Assembly: GCA_020025545.1 (NCBI GenBank)
Contig: JAHHRX010000009.1
Span: 4,667-68,666 of the forward strand
DNA length: 64,000 bases
Direction: 5' to 3'
DNA from: Oscillospiraceae bacterium
Lineage (GTDB): Bacteria > Bacillota > Clostridia > Oscillospirales > Oscillospiraceae
The notes beneath the pieces are model-generated. The model searched no databases. It was not told where the DNA came from and saw only the letters and a list, made by a program, of their open reading frames with translations. Position 1 is the stretch's first letter; every line of letters begins with the position of its first letter. The position numbers were made by a program, and so were the translations under genes. This document shows positions 51,371-60,900 of the stretch, in pieces.

Positions 51371-51405
51371 ATCGATACGAAAAAACCGATACGAAAATAT
51401 CGAAT
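51369..51405. promoter_or_regulatory. Repeated CGATACGAAAA / TATCGA motifs at the adhE start point
   Basis: CGATACGAAAA occurs twice 14 bases apart (51373-51383, 51387-51397), and TATCGAT and TATCGAA flank the pair. The cluster starts at the -10 and would cover the transcription start. Related to the ATATCGATAT palindrome at the secondary alcohol dehydrogenase. Confidence 0.55.
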
Positions 51406-51418
51406 AGGAGTGATCCAT

Positions 51419-54013
51419 ATGACTAACACATATACACCCACCACCAACCTCGCTGAGCTGGAACAGACCATGAACCGCTGCCGGAAGGCGCAGGCGGAAT
51501 TTGCAGAATTTACGCAGGAACAGGTGGATAAGATTTTTCTGGCGGCAGCGTCTGCTGCGGATCAGGCCCGGATTCCTCTGGCAAAGCTGGCGGCGGAAGA
51601 GACAGGCATGGGAGTAGTGGAGGATAAGGTGATCAAGAATCACTTTGCATCTGAATATATTTACAATGCTTACAAGGACCAGAAGACCTGCGGCGTGATC
51701 GAAGAGGACACTGCCTTCGGTATTCAGCGGATTGCTGAGCCTGTCGGTGTGATTGCGGCGGTAATTCCCACCACCAATCCCACTTCTACGGCTATCTTTA
51801 AGGCGCTGATTTGCCTGAAGACCCGCAATGCCATGATTGTCAGCCCCCACCCCCGGGCAAAGAAGTGCACCATTGCGGCAGTAAAGACAGTTCTGGAGGC
51901 AGCCGTGAAGGCGGGCGCTCCGGAGAACATCATCGGCTGGATTGATGAGCCCTCCATCGAGCTTACGAATGCAGTTATGGCACAGGCAGATCTGATTCTT
52001 GCTACCGGCGGCCCCGGAATGGTGAAGGCAGCCTATTCTTCCGGCAAGCCTGCTCTGGGCGTGGGCCCCGGCAACACGCCTGCGGTGATCGACAGCAGCG
52101 CGGATATTTTGCTGGCAGTTTCCTCGGTGCTCCATTCCAAGACCTTCGACAACGGCATGATCTGCGCATCCGAGCAGAGTGTGGTGGTGCTGGAGGACAT
52201 CTATGACCGGGTGCGGCAGGAGTTTGTCCGCCGGGGGGCCTATATTCTGAATGAAGCGGAGGCGGATAAGCTCCGTCCCGTCATGTTCCCGGGCGGCTCC
52301 CTCAATTCGAAAATTGTGGGACAGAGCGCGTTTACCATCGCTGCTGCGGCGGGAATTGAAGTGCCCGAAACTACGAAGGTGCTGATTGCCGAGGTGGAAA
52401 GCACCGACATAACCGAGGTGTTTGCAAGAGAAAAGCTGTCTCCGGTGCTGGCCATGTATCGGGCGGAAAGCTTCGACGATGCCCTGCAGAAGGCAAAGAA
52501 GCTGGTGCAGGACGGCGGCTACGGACACACCGCTTCTGTTTATCTGAATGATACCACGGAAGGCGAGAAGCTCAATGCATTTGCCCATTCCATGAAAGCC
52601 TGCCGAATCCTTGTGAATACCCCGGCTGCCCAGGGCGGCATCGGTGACCTGTATAACTTCCGGCTGACACCCTCTCTGACGCTGGGCTGCGGCAGCTGGG
52701 GCGGCAACTCCGTGTCGGAAAATGTGGGTATCAAGCATTTGCTGAACATCAAAACTGTTGCAATCAGGAGGGAAAATATGCTTTGGTTCCGGGCACCGCA
52801 GAAGGTGTATTTCAAGAAAGGCTGCCTGCCGGTGGCACTGGCAGAGCTGAAAGATAAGAAGCGGGCGTTTATCGTCACGGATTCCTTCCTCTATCAAAAC
52901 GGCTACACCAAGCCCGTGGAGAAGAAACTGGAAGAAATGGGCATTGTTCACACCACCTTTTATCAGGTGGAGCCGGATCCCACGCTTGCCTGCGCCAGAG
53001 CCGGTGCAGCGCAGATGGCATCCTTCCGCCCGGATCTGATTCTCGCAGTGGGCGGCGGCTCTGCTATGGACGCCGGCAAGATTATGTGGGTGCTCTATGA
53101 GCATCCCGAGGCGGATTTCATGGATATGGCCATGCGCTTTGCCGATATCCGCAAGAGGATCTACACTTTCCCGAAGATGGGCGAAAAGGCCTACTTTACG
53201 GCAATTCCCACCACCGCCGGTACCGGCTCTGAGGTAACACCTTTTGCGGTGATCACCGATGAAGAAACCGGCATCAAATACCCCTTGGCAGACTATGAGC
53301 TGATGCCCAATATGGCAATTGTGGATGCAGACATGATGATGAACGCACCCAAGGGACTGACAGCTGCCTCCGGCATTGACGCCGTGACCCATGCGTTGGA
53401 AGCCTACGCTTCCATGCTGGCAACGGACTACACCGACGGGCTGGCCCTGCGGAGCCTGAAACTGATTCTGGAAAATCTCCCGGAGGCCTACGAAAAGGGC
53501 GCAGCCGCACCCAGAGCCAGAGAGAATATGGCGCACGCTGCCTGCATGGCAGGTATGGCCTTTGCCAATGCCTTCCTTGGTGTATGTCATTCCATGGCAC
53601 ACAAGCTGGGCGCTTTCTACCATCTGCCCCACGGCGTTGCCAATGCGCTGATGATTTCCTATGTACTGCGGTTTAATGCCTCGCAGACACCCACAAAGAT
53701 GGGCACCTTCCCCCAGTATGACCATCCGCATACGTTGGAAAGATATGCTGAGGTGGCAGATTATCTGAAGCTTGGCGGCAGCACCAACGAAGAAAAGCTG
53801 GAGCGGCTCATTGAGACCGTGGAGGATCTGAAGAAGAAAATCGGCATCAAGTCCAGCATCCGGGACTACGGCGTTGAGGAAGCGGATTTCCTTGCACGGC
53901 TGGACGAAATGACAGAGCAGGCCTTCGATGACCAGTGCACCGGTGCAAATCCCCGTTATCCTCTTATGTCTGAGATTAAGCAGATGTATCTGGATGCCTA
54001 TTACGGCAAATAA
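51419..54013 (+). CDS. adhE: Bifunctional acetaldehyde-CoA/alcohol dehydrogenase AdhE
   Basis: An 864-residue fusion enzyme that reduces acetyl-CoA to acetaldehyde and then ethanol, regenerating NAD. The N-terminal aldehyde dehydrogenase half has the thioester Cys C249 in DNGMICASEQS. The C-terminal half is an iron alcohol dehydrogenase with GGGSAMDAGKIMW, TTAGTGSEVTPFA and the iron-binding histidines in GVCHSMAHKLGAFYHLPHG. AGGAG precedes ATG 51419. Length is standard. AdhE forms filaments in other bacteria. Single gene under a consensus promoter with a repeated operator-like motif. Confidence 0.97.
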   Translation: MTNTYTPTTNLAELEQTMNRCRKAQAEFAEFTQEQVDKIFLAAASAADQARIPLAKLAAEETGMGVVEDKVIKNHFASEYIYNAYKDQKTCGVIEEDTAFGIQRIAEPVGVIAAVIPTTNPTSTAIFKALICLKTRNAMIVSPHPRAKKCTIAAVKTVLEAAVKAGAPENIIGWIDEPSIELTNAVMAQADLILATGGPGMVKAAYSSGKPALGVGPGNTPAVIDSSADILLAVSSVLHSKTFDNGMICASEQSVVVLEDIYDRVRQEFVRRGAYILNEAEADKLRPVMFPGGSLNSKIVGQSAFTIAAAAGIEVPETTKVLIAEVESTDITEVFAREKLSPVLAMYRAESFDDALQKAKKLVQDGGYGHTASVYLNDTTEGEKLNAFAHSMKACRILVNTPAAQGGIGDLYNFRLTPSLTLGCGSWGGNSVSENVGIKHLLNIKTVAIRRENMLWFRAPQKVYFKKGCLPVALAELKDKKRAFIVTDSFLYQNGYTKPVEKKLEEMGIVHTTFYQVEPDPTLACARAGAAQMASFRPDLILAVGGGSAMDAGKIMWVLYEHPEADFMDMAMRFADIRKRIYTFPKMGEKAYFTAIPTTAGTGSEVTPFAVITDEETGIKYPLADYELMPNMAIVDADMMMNAPKGLTAASGIDAVTHALEAYASMLATDYTDGLALRSLKLILENLPEAYEKGAAAPRARENMAHAACMAGMAFANAFLGVCHSMAHKLGAFYHLPHGVANALMISYVLRFNASQTPTKMGTFPQYDHPHTLERYAEVADYLKLGGSTNEEKLERLIETVEDLKKKIGIKSSIRDYGVEEADFLARLDEMTEQAFDDQCTGANPRYPLMSEIKQMYLDAYYGK

Positions 54014-54020
54014 TATCCAT

Positions 54021-54050
54021 AGCAGGACGGCGTGCCGTCCTGCTATTTTC
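54021..54050 (+). terminator. adhE terminator
   Basis: AGCAGGACGG / CCGTCCTGCT stem followed by ATTTTC. Confidence 0.8.
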
Positions 54051-54092
54051 CGTTTCCGGAGAGGCTGGGAGAAAACAGGTGAATTCTGTGTC

Positions 54093-54121
54093 TTGACGAA
54101 AGCGGCTATCTTTTGTAAAAT
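54093..54121 (+). promoter_or_regulatory. Promoter of the membrane protein-hydrogenase operon
   Basis: TTGACG, 17-base spacer, TAAAAT (54116-54121). Confidence 0.75.
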
Positions 54122-54154
54122 AAGCCGTAAGAACAATAGAAAGAGAGAATTGCT

Positions 54155-54703
54155 ATGGGGAAAAAGACACTTTGGATTACCCAAACGGCACTGATGCTGG
54201 CACTGCTGATTGTCCTGCAATGGCTTACGAAGCCCTTGGGGGGACAGCTGGTGACCGGCTCTTGTGTCAATGGAATGCTGGCACTTACTGCCCTGCTGGC
54301 AGGACTTGGCAGCGGCGTGACGGTGGCTGCACTGTCACCGGTTTTTGCTTATCTTTTCGGAATTGCACCGAATCTGGTGACGGTTCCGGCTATTATGGTG
54401 GGAAATATGGCTTTCGTGCTGGTGCTGTATCTTGTCTGCGGCGACGGAAAGTCTGCTTGGAGACAGGTGGCGGCGTGGTTTGTGTCTGCGGTTTGCAAAT
54501 TTGCGATCCTCTATTTCCTTGTAACCATGGTGATCTGCGGCGTGGCATCGGAAGTGCTGCTGGAGCGGGGGGTTCTGAAAGCACCCATGCTGACAATGCT
54601 TCCCACTATGTTCACCTGGCCTCAGCTCATTACGGCTTTGATCGGCGGTGCCGTGGCTCTGCTGGCAGCACCGACCCTCAAAAGAGCACTACATAAGAAC
54701 TGA
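54155..54703 (+). CDS. Small membrane protein, ECF S-component-like
   Basis: A 182-residue membrane protein with about five helices. The start TALMLALLIVLQWLTKPLGGQLVTGSCVNGML and the overall size resemble substrate-binding components of ECF vitamin transporters, but no specific ligand signature is seen. GAAAGAGA precedes ATG 54155. It is 15 bases before the hydrogenase gene and surely co-transcribed with it, so it may import a precursor or act as a membrane partner; this is inference. Confidence 0.75.
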   Translation: MGKKTLWITQTALMLALLIVLQWLTKPLGGQLVTGSCVNGMLALTALLAGLGSGVTVAALSPVFAYLFGIAPNLVTVPAIMVGNMAFVLVLYLVCGDGKSAWRQVAAWFVSAVCKFAILYFLVTMVICGVASEVLLERGVLKAPMLTMLPTMFTWPQLITALIGGAVALLAAPTLKRALHKN

Positions 54704-54718
54704 TACGGAGGAAAACAT

Positions 54719-56230
54719 ATGCGCGGAATCCCTTCACTGATTACTGACATTCGGAAAAAAGTATTCACCGAAGTTGCCAGAATGGCGTATAACGGCGGTG
54801 ACTACACCAAGGCAGAGGATCTGCCCTATATCATTGTTCCCGGCGACCAGCCTCTGCACAGAGAATCCGTTTTTCTTGAGCGGGCCATTGCCGGTGAGCG
54901 GGTGCGCCTTGCCATGGGCCTCGGCGTGCGCCCTATCCAGACCCGTACTTTGATGACCGACGGCATGGACGAGGCTGCGGTGGCGCAGCAGTATTATGAG
55001 CCGCCCCTTATCAACATCATTCCCTATGCCTGCCATGCCTGCCCGGGAAATCAGTACCGTGTAACAGAAAGCTGCCAGAACTGTCTGGCGGCGTCCTGCC
55101 AGAAGGTTTGCCCCAGGGGGGCCATATCCTTCGTCAACGGCAAAAGCAAAATCGACCAGAGCAAGTGCATCAAGTGCGGAAAATGCCAAAGAGCCTGCCC
55201 GTATCACGCCATTATTCATCTGGAGCGGCCATGTCAGGCAGCCTGCGGTATGGATGCTATCGGTACGGACGAAAACGGCAAGGCTGTGATCAATCAGGAT
55301 AAGTGTGTGTCCTGCGGTCAATGCCTTGTGAGCTGTCCTTTCGGCGCAATTGTGGACAAGGGACAGATTTTTCAGGTAATCCAGTCGATTCTGAAGGGGG
55401 ATAAGGTCATTGCCATTGTGGCACCGGCCTTTATCGGTCAGTTCGGCAAGTATTCCACCCCCGGAAAGTTTATTGCAGCCATGAAGCAGCTGGGATTCGA
55501 GAGAGTCGTGGAAGTGGCGGTGGGCGCAGATATGTGTACCATTGAGGAGGCTAAGGATTTTCTGGAAAAAGTTCCCGAAAAGCAAAGGTATATGGCAACC
55601 TCGTGCTGCCCTGCTTGGCACTCCATGATCTATAAGCTGTTCCCCGGAGAGGCAAAGAACATTTCCATGACCCTCACCCCCATGGTGTTCACGGCTCGGC
55701 TTATAAAGCGGAAATATCCGGACAGCAAGGTAGTCTTTGTGGGTCCCTGCGCCGCCAAGAAGCTGGAGGCCATCCGGGAGGACATCCGTTCCGATGTGGA
55801 CTTTGTGCTGACCTTCGAGGAATTGCAGGGCATGTTTGAAGCCAAAGAAATTGACTTTGAGACCATTGAACCCATGTACGACCTGAATGAAGGCACTGCC
55901 GCAGGCAGAGGCTTTGCGGTGTCCGGAGGCGTGGCGGGAGCTGTCACAGATGTAATCCGTCAGACAAACCCGGATCTGCAGATCAATACCGCCCGGGCGG
56001 AGGGACTGCGGGACTGCCGCAAACTGATGACCATGGCAAAGGCCGGAAAATATGACGGCTATCTGCTGGAGGGCATGGCCTGCCCCGGCGGATGTGTGGC
56101 AGGCGCCGGAACCATTCTGCCGGTGGAGCTGGCATCCAAGGTGGTGGGACGCTACCAGCAGGAGGCGGATACTGCCAGCCCGCTCGAAAGCCCCTATCGG
56201 GACAAGGGAACGACACTGGAACAGGAATAA
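54719..56230 (+). CDS. Group B-type [FeFe] hydrogenase (monomeric, ferredoxin-like N-terminus)
   Basis: A 503-residue iron-sulfur enzyme. Residues 105-131 hold a cysteine cluster (CHACPG, CQNC, CQKVCP); two ferredoxin-type sites follow at CIKCGKCQRACP (150-161) and CVSCGQCLVSCP (196-207). The H-cluster motifs are TSCCPAW (294-300), GPCAAKKLE (342-350) and EGMACPGGC (451-459). The A in TSCCPAW and GPCAAK instead of MPC..K are marks of group B enzymes, whose physiological direction is not settled. Maturases HydEFG are not in the window. GGAGG precedes ATG 54719. Confidence 0.9.
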   Translation: MRGIPSLITDIRKKVFTEVARMAYNGGDYTKAEDLPYIIVPGDQPLHRESVFLERAIAGERVRLAMGLGVRPIQTRTLMTDGMDEAAVAQQYYEPPLINIIPYACHACPGNQYRVTESCQNCLAASCQKVCPRGAISFVNGKSKIDQSKCIKCGKCQRACPYHAIIHLERPCQAACGMDAIGTDENGKAVINQDKCVSCGQCLVSCPFGAIVDKGQIFQVIQSILKGDKVIAIVAPAFIGQFGKYSTPGKFIAAMKQLGFERVVEVAVGADMCTIEEAKDFLEKVPEKQRYMATSCCPAWHSMIYKLFPGEAKNISMTLTPMVFTARLIKRKYPDSKVVFVGPCAAKKLEAIREDIRSDVDFVLTFEELQGMFEAKEIDFETIEPMYDLNEGTAAGRGFAVSGGVAGAVTDVIRQTNPDLQINTARAEGLRDCRKLMTMAKAGKYDGYLLEGMACPGGCVAGAGTILPVELASKVVGRYQQEADTASPLESPYRDKGTTLEQE

Positions 56231-56235
56231 AACAA

Positions 56236-56273
56236 ATACGGAGCAGAAAAATATCTGCTCCGTATCTTTATTA
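56236..56273 (+). terminator. Terminator of the hydrogenase operon
   Basis: ATACGGAGCAGA / TCTGCTCCGTAT stem followed by CTTTATT. Confidence 0.85.
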
Positions 56274-56302
56274 TTGCCACACGCCGGCAGGTGTGATAAA
56301 AT
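56274..56302 (+). promoter_or_regulatory. Promoter of the Nudix gene
   Basis: TTGCCA, 17-base spacer, TAAAAT (56297-56302). Confidence 0.65.
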
Positions 56303-56333
56303 CAGATATCAGAATCACGGAGAGGGTGCAGAT

Positions 56334-56846
56334 ATGGAATTTAACGATATTTACGATGAAAACCGGAATTTCACCGGGCGGGTGCATCAGCGTGGGCTGC
56401 CATGGAAGCATGGCGAATACGGGCTGATCGTCTGTGTGTGGGTCTATGATGGAGCGGGGCACCTGCTGCTGACCCGCCGGGCCAAGGAAAAGAGTTTCGC
56501 CGGCACATGGGAAAATTCCGGCGGCGCAGCCAAGGCCGGAGAAAACAGCCGTCAGGCGGTGGCCCGGGAGCTGTATGAGGAGACCGGCATCCGGGTGCCG
56601 GAGGAGGAGTTTGAGTACATCGGCACCGACCGGGATGAGCATGCTTATTATGATTTTTATTGCGTGCAGCGATCTACACCTCTTTCGGAAATCGTTTTGC
56701 TCCCCGGAGAAACGGATGATGTGCAATGGGCGGATTTTTCCAAAGTGCACCGGCTAATCCGGGAAGGGAAGATCTGCCAGGTTATTGCCGACCAGTTCCT
56801 GCGGCAGGAGGAGCTTTTGCGCGTTCGGCAGAATATACAAGAATAG
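56334..56846 (+). CDS. Nudix hydrolase
   Basis: A 170-residue hydrolase. The Nudix box is complete at residues 64-86 (G-x5-E-x7-REL-x-EE-x-G-I, with E70, R78, E79, E82, E83). The N-terminal DIYDENRNFTGRVHQRGLPWKHGEYG segment is as in the YfcD/IPP-isomerase-like branch. It cleaves a nucleoside-diphosphate-linked compound that cannot be named. GGAGAGGG lies before ATG 56334; the longer frame from 56052 is an overlap with the hydrogenase gene and is not used. Confidence 0.9.
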   Translation: MEFNDIYDENRNFTGRVHQRGLPWKHGEYGLIVCVWVYDGAGHLLLTRRAKEKSFAGTWENSGGAAKAGENSRQAVARELYEETGIRVPEEEFEYIGTDRDEHAYYDFYCVQRSTPLSEIVLLPGETDDVQWADFSKVHRLIREGKICQVIADQFLRQEELLRVRQNIQE

Positions 56847-56882
56847 AATGGAAAATTTGGCCATGTGAATCCGTGTATTCCC

Positions 56883-56912
56883 TTGCAAATGCCGTGCAGC
56901 ATGGGGTATAAT
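56883..56912 (+). promoter_or_regulatory. Promoter directly before a terminator, upstream of the phosphoribosyltransferase gene
   Basis: TTGCAA, 18-base spacer, TATAAT (56907-56912). The start point falls in or next to a run of seven A (56914-56920). Confidence 0.7.
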
Positions 56913-56913
56913 G

Positions 56914-56981
56914 AAAAAAAGCGTTTTTAGTGATTCCGGCAAAAACGCTGTTGCCGGAGCTGAAAACGCTTTTCTTTTTTT
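56914..56981 (+). terminator. Leader terminator (attenuator candidate) of the phosphoribosyltransferase gene
   Basis: AAAAGCGTTTT pairs with AAAACGCTTTT and encloses CCGGCAA/TTGCCGG; T-run CTTTTTTT follows. It begins at the start point of the promoter at 56883 and ends about 25 bases before the next gene, so it can end transcripts of that promoter as well as of the Nudix gene. Confidence 0.8.
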
Positions 56982-57006
56982 ATTTCAATATACGGAGGGC
57001 GTATTT

Positions 57007-57642
57007 ATGATTGAACTGACACATCTTCCAGTTCGGAGAGGAAATGTTCCGCTTCGCTATGCAAGAGGCCACTTTGCAACCAACCACAGCCACATCAACT
57101 ACTATATTGATATTACTTACCAGAAAACTCGCCTCAGCGAGGCCCGGGACAGCGCACGGCAGTTGGTTTCTCATTTTATCAACAATACGCCTGTAGATAC
57201 CGTTCTGTGTCTGGACGGCACTGCGGTGATCGGCACCTGCCTTGCTGAGGAGCTGACCAAATCCGGCTTCCGCACCATCAACTCCCACGATACCATTTAT
57301 GTGGTGGAGCCGGAGTTCAATGCCAATTCCCAGATCATCTTCCGGGACAATATCCAGCCCATGATTCGGGATAAACATGTGCTTGTGCTGATGGCTTCGG
57401 TCACTACCGGTGTCACCGCACGGCGGAGTATGGAGGCTATCAACTATTATGGCGGCAAGCTGGCCGGCGTAGCGGCGATTTACAGCGCCGTGGATGATGT
57501 GGCGGGATGCCCTGTGCGTTCGGTCTATAATCTGAAGGATCTGCCGGATTACGCCAGTTACGATTATAATGAGTGCCCATACTGCAAGCAGGGAAGGAAG
57601 CTGGATGCTTTGGTGAACAGCTACGGCTATTCCACCCTCTAA
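57007..57642 (+). CDS. Phosphoribosyltransferase-domain protein (orotate PRTase-like)
   Basis: A 211-residue protein. The core has LCLDGTAVIGTCLAEEL near residue 75 and the PRPP-loop-like HVLVLMASVTTGVTARRS near 130, as in orotate phosphoribosyltransferase relatives. The C-terminus has CPYCKQGRKLDALV, a possible half metal site. The usual acidic pair before the PRPP loop is replaced by MAS, so catalytic activity is uncertain. ACGGAGGG precedes ATG 57007. The leader contains a promoter and terminator, which suggests control by attenuation. Confidence 0.78.
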   Translation: MIELTHLPVRRGNVPLRYARGHFATNHSHINYYIDITYQKTRLSEARDSARQLVSHFINNTPVDTVLCLDGTAVIGTCLAEELTKSGFRTINSHDTIYVVEPEFNANSQIIFRDNIQPMIRDKHVLVLMASVTTGVTARRSMEAINYYGGKLAGVAAIYSAVDDVAGCPVRSVYNLKDLPDYASYDYNECPYCKQGRKLDALVNSYGYSTL

Positions 57643-57650
57643 ATCATATA

Positions 57651-57706
57651 AAAGCCCCCGTTTTTGCCGGAATCTGAGCAGATCCGGTAAAAATGGGGGC
57701 ATTTTT
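57651..57706 (+). terminator. Terminator of the phosphoribosyltransferase gene
   Basis: GCCCCC/GGGGGC, TTTTT/AAAAA and CCGGA/TCCGG arms stack into a long hairpin, followed by ATTTTT. Confidence 0.88.
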
Positions 57707-57740
57707 ACGGGTCGGACGGTATGTGCGGAAAATAAAAAAA

Positions 57741-57766
57741 TAAACCGGGAAAGACCCGGTTTTTAT
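57741..57766. terminator. Second terminator before rpoB
   Basis: AAACCGGG / CCCGGTTT stem with A- and T-runs on either side; insulates rpoB from upstream transcription. Confidence 0.75.
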
Positions 57767-57776
57767 TAAAAAAATA

Positions 57777-57805
57777 TTGACAAATCAGAAAATGTGGGTT
57801 ACAAT
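57777..57805 (+). promoter_or_regulatory. rpoB promoter
   Basis: TTGACA, 17-base spacer, TACAAT (57800-57805). The leader is about 165 bases; it holds no gene and no clear terminator. Confidence 0.88.
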
Positions 57806-57977
57806 GGTGTTCCATACTGTGATAATATGCCCATCGCCAGACTTTCCTAACATGGACATTTTAGCACGGATCATGTGGAATGTCAAGTATAAACTTGTTC
57901 AAATTTAACAACCAATCCTAGCGTATCAAGAGTGTAAGCAACACAACATTTAGGCTTAGGCCGAAAGAAAGGCTGTG

Positions 57978-60900
57978 ATGAACCATATGACAATGGTCAA
58001 GGACGTGCAGTTCGGCAAGACCATGCGTAAATCCTACGCAAAGTACAATGAGATCCTGGAAATCCCCAATATGCTGAAGATCCAGAAGGACTCCTATCAG
58101 TGGTTCCTGAAAGAGGGCTTGCGGGAAGTATTCAAGGATGTCGGAACCATCACCGACTTCTCCGGCAAGCTTGAGCTGAGTTTCCTGGATTACTCCATGG
58201 ACGACAAGCCCAAGTACACCATCGAGGAGTGCAAGGAGCGGGATGCCACCTATGCAAAACCCATGAAGGTTCGGGTGCGCCTGCGCAACACAGAAACGGA
58301 CGAAATCAAGGAACAGGAAATCTTTATGGGTGATTTCCCTGTCATGACCAACGGCGGCACCTTTGTGATCAACGGTGCTGAGCGTGTCATCGTTTCCCAG
58401 ATCGTCCGCAGCCCCGGCATGTATTACGGCCATGAGGTGGACAAGGCTGACCAGCACACCTATACGGCAACGGTCATTCCTTACCGCGGTGCATGGCTGG
58501 AGTATGAAACCGATAACTCCAATGTATTTTGGGTGCGGATCGACAAGAACCGTAAGCTGCCCATCACCTGCCTGATCCGGGCGCTGGGTGTCTGCACCGA
58601 CGAGCAGATCAAGGCTATGTTCGGCGAGGATGAGCGGATTCTTGCCACCATCGAAAAGGATCCCTGCAAGACCAGAGAGGAATCTCTGCTGGAGATCTAC
58701 CGCCGCCTGCGTCCCGGTGAGCCTCCCACGGTTGAGACTGCCATTGCGCATATCGAGAGCCTGCTGTTCGATGCACACCGCTACGATGTCAGCAAGGTAG
58801 GCCGCTATAAATTCAATAAGAAGATGGACATCTGGTCCAGACTTTCCGGCCAGGAAGCCGCTGAGCCCATTGCCGATCCCATGACCGGCGAGATCCTTGT
58901 GATGCCCGGCGAGTTCATCAGCCGCGAGCGTGCCCACGAGCTGTCTGCACGGGGCGTCAACGAGGCAACCATCAAGATCGGCGACAGCATGGTGAAGGTG
59001 TTCTCCAACAACATGGTGGACATGGCCAACTTCGTGGACTTTGATCCTGCTGAGTACGGCATTAAGGAAAAGGTCTGCTTCTCCGTTCTGAAGGAAATGC
59101 TGGAAAGTGTTCCCGCCGACGGCTGGAAGGATGCCATTGCTGAGCGCATGGATGACCTGATTCCCAAGCACATTGTTGTGGATGACATCATGGCTTCCAT
59201 CAACTACCTCAACTGCGTGGCTATGGGCGTAGGCCTGCCGGATGACATCGACCATCTGGGCAACCGCCGTCTGCGCTGCGTGGGCGAGCTGCTCCAGAAC
59301 CAGTTCCGTGTGGGCTTCAGCCGGTTGGAGCGTGTGATCCGTGAGCGCATGACTGTGCAGGATCTGGATGCTGTTACACCCCAGAGCCTGATCAATATTC
59401 GCCCGGTCACCGCCATGATTAAGGAGTTCTTCGGCTCCAGCCCTCTGTCTCAGTTCATGGACCAGAATAACCCTCTGGCTGAGCTGACGCACAAGCGCCG
59501 TCTGTCCGCTCTGGGCCCCGGCGGTCTGAGCCGTGAGCGTGCATCCTTCGATGTGCGTGATATTCACTACACCCACTACGGCCGTATGTGCCCCATTGAG
59601 ACTCCTGAAGGCCCCAACATCGGTCTGATCAACTATCTGGCAACCTTTGCCCGGATCAATGAGTATGGCTTCATTGAGGCTCCCTACCGTAAGGTAGATA
59701 AGGCAACCGGTCTGGTTACCGAGCAGGTAGAGTACATGACTGCTGATGTGGAAGATGATTTCTACATCGGTCAGGCAAACGAGCCGCTGGATGAAAACGG
59801 CTGCCTCGCAAATGCCCGTATCACCTGCCGTCACCGCAACGAGATCATCGAAGTGGATCGGGAAGTCATCGATTATATCGACGTTTCTCCCAGAATGATG
59901 ATTTCCATTGCGACTTCTTTCATTCCGTTCCTGCAGAACGATGACGCTAACCGTGCCTTGATGGGTGCTAACATGCAGCGTCAGGCAGTTCCTCTGCTGA
60001 CCACGGAGCCTCCTATCGTTGCCACCGGCATCGAGCATAAGGCTGCGGTGGACTCCGAGGTCTGCATCAAGGCGGAAAAGCCCGGTACGGTTACCGCTGT
60101 TTCTGCTACCAATATCACCGTCCGCTATGATGACGGCGATGTGCAAACCTACCGCCTGACCAAGTTCTCCCGCTCCAATGCCGGTACCTGCATCAACCAG
60201 AGACCCATCGTGGAAGTGGGCGAGCGTGTGGACACCCAGCAGATCATTGCAGACGGTCCTTCCTGCTCCGGCGGCGAAGTGGCTCTGGGTAAGAACGTTC
60301 TGATCGGCTTCGTTACCTGGGAAGGTTACAACTACGAGGACGCCATTCTGCTGAATGAACGCCTTGTTAAGGAAGATGTCTTTACCTCTATTCATATTGA
60401 GGAGCACGAGACCGAAGCCCGTGACACCAAGCTGGGACCTGAGGAAATCACCCGTGATATTCCCAATGTGGGCGAGGATACCCTGAAGGATCTGGACGAG
60501 AACGGTATCATCCGGATCGGTGCCGAGGTTCGCTCCGGCGACTATCTGGTTGGCAAGGTCACCCCCAAGGGTGAAACCGAGCTGACCCCCGAGGAGCGCC
60601 TGCTGCGTGCTATCTTTGGTGAGAAGGCAAGAGAAGTCCGGGATACCTCCCTGAAGGTACCGCATGGTGAAAGCGGCATCGTTGTGGATGTCAAGGTATT
60701 CACCAAGGAAAATTCCGATGAACTGGCTCCCGGTGTTACCAAGTCCGTCCGTGTCTATATTGCGCAGAAGAGAAAGATCTCCGTGGGCGATAAGATGGCA
60801 GGCCGTCACGGTAACAAGGGTGTTGTTTCCCGTGTTCTGCCGGAAGAGGATATGCCCTTCCTGCCGGACGGTACGCCGCTGGATGTCGTTCTGAATCCTC

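Noticed and set aside
51293..54220. A 975-codon minus-strand frame opposite adhE
   Set aside because: Antisense shadow of adhE; Cys/His/Arg-rich translation and no ribosome site.
57806..57977. Ribosomal L10/L12-type leader RNA before rpoB
   Set aside because: That leader belongs to rplJ; no matching kink-turn or stem is visible here.
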